Assembly: GCA_004524515.1 (NCBI GenBank)
Contig: SDNV01000039.1
Span: 1 to 21,356 of the forward strand
Direction: 5' to 3'
From: Promethearchaeota archaeon
Lineage (GTDB): Archaea; Asgardarchaeota; Lokiarchaeia; Sigynarchaeales; SOKP01
DNA: 21,356 nt
Position numbers and translations under genes: made by a program. Position 1 is the stretch's first letter, and each line of letters opens with the position of its first letter. The notes beneath the pieces were generated by a model. The model did no database searches and was not told where the DNA came from. It saw nothing but the letters and a program-made list of their open reading frames with translations. Below, piece by piece: positions 15,142 to 21,356 of this stretch.

Positions 15142-15753
15142 ATGAATAAACTTGGATTGTTAAAATTCAAATTTGTGAATTTCGTTATTCAAATTTTAAT
15201 TTTGAGTTTATTCATCTATGTTTTTAATCACAAATTTACAATAAAGTTTGATGCAGGTATATTAAAAGAGCGGCAAGAGATAATTCAATTTCTTGCTAAT
15301 TATGTAATGTACGATAGGGATGAAATATCAGGAATGAGCTTTATTTTTTCTATTTGGATAATCGTAGCATTGATCCCGGTTATAAACTTTGATGATTATA
15401 AATCTGCATATTCTACAAATCTCTATACATTTTTTTTCCCTAATTTCTTTTTTTATATTTTTTTGAATAGATATTCACCAAATTCATTTAATTCCTATTT
15501 TCCACCTTATATAATAAATACTTTGATTTTAGGATTGTTTTTATTAATATTTACAATTGGTATTTCCATTCTATTAAATAAAACCATAAGAAATAAGAAG
15601 AAATCTCAATTGGAAGATTTTAAAAAGATTGCAGAAAAAATTGAATATACTTGTCCTAATTGCGGGACAAAATTCAATTCTATACCTGTATATTGTTTTA
15701 ATTGTTTAAAAGAATTAACTGTAGATGAAATTTCTAATGGCAACAGACAATAA
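15142..15753 (+). CDS. Membrane protein with C-terminal zinc ribbon, function unknown
   Basis: I do not recognise a family. The 203-residue product has four hydrophobic segments (about 11-28, 65-82, 95-108, 124-145). A basic stretch (IRNKKKSQ) follows the last, then a cytoplasmic-looking zinc ribbon with C171-x2-C174 and C185-x2-C188. Its 3' end overlaps the 5' end of the next gene by 17 bases (29 if the earlier ATG is used), which suggests translational coupling with the first acyl-CoA synthetase-like gene. It may therefore anchor or regulate those proteins at the membrane; that is speculation from position only. Confidence 0.75.
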   Translation: MNKLGLLKFKFVNFVIQILILSLFIYVFNHKFTIKFDAGILKERQEIIQFLANYVMYDRDEISGMSFIFSIWIIVALIPVINFDDYKSAYSTNLYTFFFPNFFFYIFLNRYSPNSFNSYFPPYIINTLILGLFLLIFTIGISILLNKTIRNKKKSQLEDFKKIAEKIEYTCPNCGTKFNSIPVYCFNCLKELTVDEISNGNRQ

Positions 15754-17212
15754 TAAGATATCTTTAGATGGTTTGTTTAAACCTAAAAATGTAGCAATAT
15801 ATGAAGCAAAAGAAAAGTTTGCATATTTTATTGAGGGGTTTAAAACTCAAGGCTTCAATCTAGAAAATTTATATTTAATATCTCCTACAGAAGAGGAATT
15901 ATTTGGGATAAAATGCTATAAATCAATTGATGATATCCCAACTGGCACGATAGATTTATTAATCTTAGCTGTAAGAAGAGAAATACTTATTCAAACCTTA
16001 AAAGAAATTTTATCGAAAAAAAAAGTAAATTTTATTCACTTTTTCACCGCAGGTACTGGAGAATATGATGAAATAGGATTGAAAATTGAGGATGAGTTAA
16101 AACACCTTTTAGATTATAAATATCGCGATGTAAAAGCAATCGGACCAAATTGTATGGGGGTGTATTGTCCAAAAGGAAAAAATTCGTATTTACCGATATT
16201 TCCTACAGAGAGTGGTATAATCGCGTTAGTTTTTCATTCCGGTGATTTGTGTTCTAGGACCATAATGTATGGGAATATTAGATATAATCTCAAATTCTCT
16301 AAAGGAGCGAGTATTGGCAACTGTGTTAGTTTACAAGTCTCTGATTTTTTAGAATTTCTTAATCAAGATGATGAAACTGAGATAATATGTATATATTTTG
16401 AAGGTTTTACTCGTTATACAGATAAGGAAGGGAGGAAATTATTTAATATTCTAAAAAATATGAGAAAACCGGTTCTATTCTTGAGAGGAGGCAAAACTAA
16501 AAGAGGACAAACTGCGGTATTAACCCATACGGGGTCATTAGGTACTGATGAAAGTATATGGCAGGCAATATATAAACAAACCCCGTTAATTGAGGTAGGA
16601 AGTTCATTAGATGAATTAATAGATTATATATTTATGTTTAATACATTTTACAAAAATAATCGAAATTTAGCATTAAAGGAACAAATTAATATTTATCCAA
16701 AAGGAAAAAATGCTTTGGTAATATTATGGTCAGGAGGCTTAGGAATCATTGATACTGATACCCTTATAGAATTAGGAGTGAATTTACCTTTGTTTAATGA
16801 TAAAACTAAAGAAAAATTATTGAAGATATATCCCGTAAAAATAGGATCTCTTTCTAATCCCCTTGATTTACCATGGATTTCAAGATCTGAAGGGTATCTT
16901 GATTTATGTAAGGCCGCAATTTCAGAAAATGTAGATCTTATTATAATGCATTCAGATCCTCGGCGTCGAGACAAGAAAAGTTTTGAAGATTACTATAGTC
17001 TATTAAAAGAAATTAAGGAGCATGTAGAATCGCTAAAAAAAACATTAATCTTAATTGTCCCTGAATATCCTGATAACTGGAGAAAAAAATATTATCAAAT
17101 GCTCATAAGAGATGGATTTATTGTTTATCCTGAACTCGAAAGAGCTGCGAAATCATTCTTAGCGTTTTATGAACATGGACAAAAATTAAGAAGATTAAAG
17201 AATAGAGATTAG
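15737..17212 (+). CDS. Acyl-CoA synthetase (NDP-forming) alpha-subunit-like protein, paralogue 1
   Basis: The 491-residue protein follows the alpha subunit of ADP-forming acetyl/acyl-CoA synthetase. It has a CoA-binding Rossmann domain (LFKPKNVAIYEAKEK, ~13-27), then GPNCMGVY (136-143), HSGDL (167-171), FSKGASIGN (187-195), and a third domain with GSLSNPLDLPW (370-380). The catalytic phospho-histidine position is kept as LTHTGSLGT (His264). In typical members the Rossmann loop reads GAS; here Gly is replaced by Glu (YEAK), so CoA or nucleotide binding may be altered. The ATP-grasp beta part is neither fused nor adjacent. ATG 15737 gives the N-terminal length seen in the two paralogues; ATG 15725 is the alternative. 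It is first of three tandem copies. Confidence 0.85.
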   Translation: MATDNNKISLDGLFKPKNVAIYEAKEKFAYFIEGFKTQGFNLENLYLISPTEEELFGIKCYKSIDDIPTGTIDLLILAVRREILIQTLKEILSKKKVNFIHFFTAGTGEYDEIGLKIEDELKHLLDYKYRDVKAIGPNCMGVYCPKGKNSYLPIFPTESGIIALVFHSGDLCSRTIMYGNIRYNLKFSKGASIGNCVSLQVSDFLEFLNQDDETEIICIYFEGFTRYTDKEGRKLFNILKNMRKPVLFLRGGKTKRGQTAVLTHTGSLGTDESIWQAIYKQTPLIEVGSSLDELIDYIFMFNTFYKNNRNLALKEQINIYPKGKNALVILWSGGLGIIDTDTLIELGVNLPLFNDKTKEKLLKIYPVKIGSLSNPLDLPWISRSEGYLDLCKAAISENVDLIIMHSDPRRRDKKSFEDYYSLLKEIKEHVESLKKTLILIVPEYPDNWRKKYYQMLIRDGFIVYPELERAAKSFLAFYEHGQKLRRLKNRD

Positions 17213-17221
17213 GCGTAAAAA

Positions 17222-18697
17222 ATGTCAAAGAATGTAGAAAAATCTAACTTTTTAGATTCGCTTTTTAAACCAAAAACAGTTGCTATTTATGGAGCGAGTG
17301 AAAAATCAAAGCATTTTTTTGGTGGTTTAAAAATCCAAGGATTTGATATAAATAAAATCTACTTAATAAACCCCTCAAGAGCGGAATTATTCGGTTTAAA
17401 GGTATATCACTCACTCAAAGAGGTTCCAGAAGATGTTATAGATCATCTCATAATAACAATAAGAAGAGAAAAATTAGTTGATAGCTTAAAAGATATCTTT
17501 TCACAAAAAAAAATAAACATAATTCATATTTTTACCGCTGGAACCGGAGAATTTGATGAGGAGGGAGTAGATATTGAAAGAGAAATTAAAGGTCTACTAA
17601 ATGATGATAAAATTAAAACTAGGATTATCGGCCCTAATTGTATGGGAGTGTATAGTCCAAGCGGACATATTGCCTATTTAAAAAGTTTTCCTCAAGATCC
17701 CGGAAATGTTAGTTTAATATTCCAATCTGGTGATTTACATACTAGATTAATTAAATTTGGAAATTTAAGATATGGACTTACCTTTTCAAAAGGAGTTAGT
17801 ATAGGTAATACTATAGATCTTCAAGTATCTGAAGTGTTAGAATATTTTAATAATGATGAGGAGACTGATATTATTGCAGTATATTTCGAAGGCTTTTCTA
17901 GTTTCCACCCAAATGAAGGCCGAAATTTAATAAATATGCTAAAAAAAATGAAAAAACCCGTTCTTTTTATGAGAGGGGGTGAGACACAAAGAGGACAAAC
18001 GGCTGTTTTAACCCATACGGGGACAATAGGAACAGAGCAAAAGATATGGGATGCTGTATATAAGCAAACCCCTATAATCAAGGTTCCTACATCTCTGGAT
18101 TCTATTTTAGATTATATTTATATTTTTTATGCATATATTAATAGATATAAAAAAGTTGGAATCAAAGCTAAAGATATTCCATATCCATCGGGAAAAAGAA
18201 CTCTTGTAATTTTATGGTCAGGAGGTTTCGGTATATTAGCTACTGATACGCTTACCAAATTAGGGTTAGAGTTGCCAACTTTTAAAGGTGAAACTTTAGA
18301 AAAACTAAGAAAAATATATCCGATCAAAATTGGGAGCTTATGTAACCCTTTAGATTTGCCCTGGATTGAACATACTGAAGAATATCTAGAAATTAGCAAA
18401 GCGGCTATTTCTGAAAATATTGATCTTATTTTAATTGAAACAGATGTTTCTTCTAACTTTATGCAATCAAAACATTTTCAAGGTTATTATTCCAATTTAA
18501 AAAAAATCAAAGAATATGCAGAATCTTTAAACAAACTACTCATCTTGATTTTGTATCAATATCCAAGTCCCAGTCGAGAAGAATATTATAATATGCTTAT
18601 TGAGGAAGGATTTATAGTATATCCTACTCTTTCACAAGCCGCTCATGCCTTCTTAGCATTATCTGAATATGGGCAGAAAAAAAATACTAAAATCTAA
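17222..18697 (+). CDS. Acyl-CoA synthetase (NDP-forming) alpha-subunit-like protein, paralogue 2
   Basis: This 491-residue protein is collinear with paralogue 1 along its whole length. It is the only one of the three that keeps the canonical Rossmann loop, VAIYGASEK (20-28). Other landmarks are IFTAGTGEFDEEG (103-115), GPNCMGVYSP (137-146), FQSGDLH (167-173), FSKGVSIGN (188-196) and LTHTGTIGT with the candidate phospho-histidine His265. The SxSGA signature of common members is SGD here. It starts 9 bases after the paralogue 1 stop and so is almost certainly in the same transcript. If one copy is a working catalytic alpha subunit, this is the best candidate. It would need a beta (ATP-grasp) subunit from elsewhere in the genome. 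Confidence 0.87.
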   Translation: MSKNVEKSNFLDSLFKPKTVAIYGASEKSKHFFGGLKIQGFDINKIYLINPSRAELFGLKVYHSLKEVPEDVIDHLIITIRREKLVDSLKDIFSQKKINIIHIFTAGTGEFDEEGVDIEREIKGLLNDDKIKTRIIGPNCMGVYSPSGHIAYLKSFPQDPGNVSLIFQSGDLHTRLIKFGNLRYGLTFSKGVSIGNTIDLQVSEVLEYFNNDEETDIIAVYFEGFSSFHPNEGRNLINMLKKMKKPVLFMRGGETQRGQTAVLTHTGTIGTEQKIWDAVYKQTPIIKVPTSLDSILDYIYIFYAYINRYKKVGIKAKDIPYPSGKRTLVILWSGGFGILATDTLTKLGLELPTFKGETLEKLRKIYPIKIGSLCNPLDLPWIEHTEEYLEISKAAISENIDLILIETDVSSNFMQSKHFQGYYSNLKKIKEYAESLNKLLILILYQYPSPSREEYYNMLIEEGFIVYPTLSQAAHAFLALSEYGQKKNTKI

Positions 18698-18756
18698 AGA
18701 TGAAAAATAATTTGAAAATTTATACTCATTATGAATAATTAGAATTGATTCTATAC

Positions 18757-20226
18757 ATGATAAGTGAAAAAAAAAATTCTTTAGATGCTTTATTTTATCC
18801 TAAGAACCTTGCGATTTATGAGGCAAGTGAAAAATTATGGTATTTTATGATGGGTTTGGAACAGCTTAAATATGATAAAACTAAAATATATTTAATCAAC
18901 CCATCAGAGCAGAATCTATTTGGTTTAAAATGCTATAAATCTTTAGATGACGTGCCTGATAAAACTATTGATCTTCTTATATTAGCTGTTGGAAGACATC
19001 GACTAACCGAAAGTCTAAAGAAATTATTAACTCAAAAACCTATTAAGGCTATTCATATCTTTACTGCGGGTACCGGAGAATCTGATAATCAAGGAGCAGA
19101 AATTGAAAAAGAAGTCTTTAATTTATTAAAAAACAATAACGGCAGCACTAGAGCCATAGGACCAAATTGTATGGGAGTTTATTCAGCTAAAGGACGCTTA
19201 GCATATGAACCTTTATTTCCAAGAGAACCTGGAAATATTTCTTTAGTGTTTCAATCAGGGGATCTCCATTCCCAAACGCTCAGACTTGGTTCGGAACGTC
19301 ATAGTCTAAAATTTTCTAAAGGGGTTAGTATTGGAAATTGTGTTGATCTTCAAATTTCTGATTTTCTGGAATATTATAATAACGATATTGATTCAGATTT
19401 GATTTTGGTTTACTATGAGGGTATTAACTCACTTCATCCAAATGAAGGAAAAAGATTATTTAAAACCTTAAAAATGATGAAAAAACCTGTTTTATTTATG
19501 AATGGAGGAATGACAAAAAGAGCACAAACCGCAGTATTAACCCACACTGGCTCAATTAGTACGAATCAAAAAATATGGGAAGGAATATTCAAGCAAACTC
19601 CCATAATTCAGGTTCCAAGCTCTCTAGATGATATGCTTGATTATACATATCTTTTTAATGAAGTAATTAAAAGATACAAAAGAAATAAAAAGGAGATAAA
19701 ATATCCAAAAGGTAAAAATGTCTTAACCATTCTCTGGTCCGGAGGATTTGGAATTATCGCAACAAATACTTTAACGGAGTTAGGTTTAAATGTACCTTAC
19801 TTTCAAGGTGAAACTTTAGAAAAATTAAGAAAAATATATCCTGTAAAAATCGGTAGCCTCTCCAATCCTTTAGATTTACCATGGATATCTTTTTCAGATA
19901 AATACCTTGAAGTTGCGTTAGCTGCAATTTCAGAAGAGATGAACCTTGTAATGATATTAACCGATGCATGGGATGATTTTGAGGGTGATCGTTTTAATAC
20001 CTACTATAATAACCTATTAAAAATAAGGGACCATACAGAATCGCTGAATAATGTCTTTATTTTAATTCTTCCTGAATATCCCGCTCGAAGACGTAAAAGA
20101 TTTATGGATAGGTTAATGAAAGACGGATTCATCGTGTTTCCCTCTATTAGAAGAGCAGCAAAAGCCTATTTAGCGCTTTATGAATATGGCAGAAAGAGTA
20201 AAACTCTAAATGATAATCAAAGTTAG
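18757..20226 (+). CDS. Acyl-CoA synthetase (NDP-forming) alpha-subunit-like protein, paralogue 3
   Basis: The third copy has 489 residues from ATG 18757; the frame also opens at TTG 18745. It shares the full domain order of the other two: ALFYPKNLAIYEASEK (11-26), GPNCMGVYSAKGR (135-147), FQSGDLHS (165-172), FSKGVSIGN (186-194), LTHTGSIST with His263, and the later GSLSNPLDLPW. Like paralogue 1 it has Glu in place of the Rossmann-loop Gly (YEAS). It also has NGGMTKRAQ where paralogue 2 has RGGETQRGQ. A 59-base gap separates it from paralogue 2. Retention of all three, with changes clustered in the ligand loop, suggests different ligands and not simple redundancy. Confidence 0.85.
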   Translation: MISEKKNSLDALFYPKNLAIYEASEKLWYFMMGLEQLKYDKTKIYLINPSEQNLFGLKCYKSLDDVPDKTIDLLILAVGRHRLTESLKKLLTQKPIKAIHIFTAGTGESDNQGAEIEKEVFNLLKNNNGSTRAIGPNCMGVYSAKGRLAYEPLFPREPGNISLVFQSGDLHSQTLRLGSERHSLKFSKGVSIGNCVDLQISDFLEYYNNDIDSDLILVYYEGINSLHPNEGKRLFKTLKMMKKPVLFMNGGMTKRAQTAVLTHTGSISTNQKIWEGIFKQTPIIQVPSSLDDMLDYTYLFNEVIKRYKRNKKEIKYPKGKNVLTILWSGGFGIIATNTLTELGLNVPYFQGETLEKLRKIYPVKIGSLSNPLDLPWISFSDKYLEVALAAISEEMNLVMILTDAWDDFEGDRFNTYYNNLLKIRDHTESLNNVFILILPEYPARRRKRFMDRLMKDGFIVFPSIRRAAKAYLALYEYGRKSKTLNDNQS

Positions 20227-20273
20227 ATTTGTTATATCAAAATATTAAATGAGTATTTTTAAATCAAAAATAT

Positions 20274-20291
20274 TTATTTTTTAAAAAATAA
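20274..20291. repeat. 18-bp perfect A/T palindrome after paralogue 3
   Basis: TTATTTTTTAAAAAATAA is its own reverse complement and lies 48 bases past the paralogue 3 stop. It contains T6 on both strands and may end the transcript. With only A and T it has low information and may be chance. Confidence 0.35.
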
Positions 20292-20372
20292 GTCAACTCA
20301 TTGGTACAAATTTTGAGGAGACATCTCTTACTACATAATGATTTTTGGTTTCATCACTAATTTTTGAGAGTG

Positions 20373-20387
20373 TTTTAATATAAATAG
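20373..20387 (+). promoter_or_regulatory. Candidate TATA box for the 20417 gene pair
   Basis: TTTTAATATAAATAG lies 30-44 bases upstream of the first ATG (20417). The expected transcript start is near 20405, giving a leader of 12-24 bases depending on which ATG is used. Confidence 0.4.
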
Positions 20388-20416
20388 AGAAAATTATATT
20401 CAATTACTAAATTTAA

Positions 20417-21001
20417 ATGAAATTAACAATGGCGGTTGCAAAAACTACTAATAACACTGAACTGGCTTCTGATAAGCTTATTCTCATACGGTTTATCTGC
20501 CCAGTTTGTAAGACCGAAAAAGAGCTACCAATTAATAAATCAGTGATTAATCAAGCAAAACAATTAACCACTCTATCCATTCCTAAAAATAAAGTCTGTT
20601 TACATCATTTTCAAGCATTTATAGATAAGAATTTTAAAGTAAGAGGATATCAAAAGGTTGATTTTGTGTTTGAACTTGATGATGTGGAGGAACAAAAATT
20701 TCCTATATACACTATTAAGTTAAACGACGAGGAATTACTTAACAATCTAAAATTAGACAAAAATCATCTTGAATACAATCCAAAATCAGAGAAAAATCAT
20801 AAGAAAAAAACACCAGCTCAAATAAAGAATAATTACCAAAACAAGAATAAAGAGATTCCTAAAGTAAAAAACGTGAAATTTGAAAAAAAAGAAATGACTC
20901 TAGAAGAGATTTATGAACAATTCTGGGAATTTATTGATGAAACTAATCAGGAATTTAGAGAATTGATTTTAAAAGATTCAAGAAGAGGAAATAAAGGATA
21001 A
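20417..21001 (+). CDS. Zinc-binding protein of unknown function, C-x2-C / C-x-HHF type
   Basis: The 194-residue product has an N-terminal conserved-looking domain and a charged tail. Residues ~22-85 contain C28-x2-C31 (ICPVCKTEKELPI), SVINQAKQLTTLSIP, then VCLHHFQAFIDKNFKVRGYQ followed by KVDF. The Cys pair and the C-x-H-H cluster could form one zinc site. I associate this domain with Asgard archaeal hypothetical proteins but know of no assigned function. Residues ~110-160 are low-complexity Lys/Asn, and the C-terminus (MTLEEIYEQFWEFIDETNQEF) is a likely amphipathic helix suited to protein contact. ATG 20429 (MAVAKTT) is an alternative start. Its stop overlaps the start of the next small gene. 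Confidence 0.75.
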   Translation: MKLTMAVAKTTNNTELASDKLILIRFICPVCKTEKELPINKSVINQAKQLTTLSIPKNKVCLHHFQAFIDKNFKVRGYQKVDFVFELDDVEEQKFPIYTIKLNDEELLNNLKLDKNHLEYNPKSEKNHKKKTPAQIKNNYQNKNKEIPKVKNVKFEKKEMTLEEIYEQFWEFIDETNQEFRELILKDSRRGNKG

Positions 21002-21171
21002 TGACAGAAAGTCTTATTAAAAACAATCTCTTAACACAGCATATTTTAAACTGCGCATTTTATGGAAAATGTACTTTACCAAAGCGAAGAAATTTATGCT
21101 TCCAGTTTCCAGATTTTACAATCTGCCCAGAATTTCAGATAAAAAGAGTCAAATTAACTTACAAAAAATGA
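21001..21171 (+). CDS. 56-residue four-cysteine protein, translationally coupled
   Basis: The ATG shares its A with the preceding gene's stop (TAATG), a standard coupling arrangement. The 56-residue product has four regularly spaced cysteines: C18-x5-C24 (NCAFYGKC), C33 (NLCFQF) and C42 (TICPEF), ending in a basic tail. The pattern C-x-YGKC...C...CP-x-F looks like a small zinc knuckle seen in other archaeal short proteins, but no function is known to me. It probably works with the upstream zinc-binding protein. The coupling and the cysteine spacing are the reasons for calling so short a frame real. Confidence 0.65.
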   Translation: MTESLIKNNLLTQHILNCAFYGKCTLPKRRNLCFQFPDFTICPEFQIKRVKLTYKK

Positions 21172-21218
21172 TATTATTTTTATTTCATTTCTTTCATTAT
21201 TTTGATTAATAAAATGCC

Positions 21219-21356
21219 TTAACCGGATTTAACAGGATCAATTCTTTTTAGTCTTTTTATCTTATCAAAATCTTTATCATGAGAATATATTTTTTTTATA
21301 TCATATTCTAAAAGACTAGCAGCAATTAATGAATCTCGACCACCAGTTTTATATTC
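21219..21356 (-). CDS. PIN-domain nuclease (VapC-like), C-terminal fragment at window edge
   Basis: Only the last 45 residues are inside the window; the 5' end lies beyond base 21356. They read TGGRDSLIAASLLEYDIKKI followed by YSHDKDFDKIKRLKRIDPV. The GRD-S-IAA helix and the SHDKDFDKI segment carry the conserved acidic residues of the PIN-domain metal site. PIN proteins of this size and type are usually ribonuclease toxins of VapBC modules, though some act in rRNA processing. The antitoxin, if any, would be upstream and out of view. It is on the strand opposite to the neighbouring operon. Confidence 0.8.
   Translation of the reverse strand, partial: EYKTGGRDSLIAASLLEYDIKKIYSHDKDFDKIKRLKRIDPVKSG

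Noticed and set aside
16693..18399. Minus-strand open frames inside the acyl-CoA synthetase-like genes
   Set aside because: They recur at equivalent positions because the sense genes are paralogues, and they have no independent start signals.
20323..20337. Short GAGA-CA-TCTC hairpin in the spacer before the 20417 gene
   Set aside because: Only four base pairs with a two-base loop; not distinguishable from chance.

Overview
The window is archaeal chromosome, very A+T rich and densely packed. The evidence for an archaeon is the split RNA polymerase large subunit (A' and A''), transcription factor S, PCNA, a two-KH-domain NusA, and eukaryote-type ribosomal proteins eS27, eL42 and eL30. The gene style (stand-alone NDP-forming acyl-CoA synthetase alpha paralogues, a C-x2-C/C-HHF protein of a kind I associate with Lokiarchaeia-like genomes, many small zinc-ribbon proteins) suggests an Asgard archaeon. 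That last step is inference.

Layout. (1) 1-2141 is an information-processing block: the 5' part of PCNA on the minus strand, then divergently a small OB-fold protein and TFS on the plus strand, facing a minus-strand eL42-eS27 pair. This is a remnant of the known archaeal PCNA/TFS/eL42/eS27 replication-translation neighbourhood. (2) 2406-5320 holds pyrB without pyrI. It converges on a 665-residue protein made of a winged helix, an ATP-cone and a class III ribonucleotide reductase-like body that has lost every catalytic Cys, the zinc site and the glycyl-radical tail. It looks like a nucleotide-sensing regulator built from a dead reductase and is the most novel item here. (3) 5476-11775 is the minus-strand rpoA1-rpoA2-rpl30e-nusA-rps12-rps7 series. 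It lacks rpoH/rpoB upstream and elongation factors downstream. rps12 has no ATG, GTG or TTG start and appears to begin at ATC. A 14-base element shared upstream of rpl30e and rps12 is probably an internal promoter. (4) 12053-13222 is alaX, a tRNA-Ala editing protein. (5) 13295-14710 is a GPH/MelB-type sugar transporter, followed upstream by a 431-base gap holding the decayed 3' end of what looks like an M29 aminopeptidase gene. (6) 15142-20226 is a membrane zinc-ribbon protein overlapping the first of three tandem acyl-CoA synthetase (NDP-forming) alpha-subunit paralogues, with no beta subunit in view. (7) 20417-21171 is a zinc-binding protein of unknown function coupled through TAATG to a 56-residue four-Cys protein. 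(8) 21219-21356 is the C-terminal end of a PIN-domain nuclease on the minus strand.

No tRNA, rRNA, CRISPR array, insertion sequence or prophage was seen. All promoter and terminator calls rest on sequence resemblance only.
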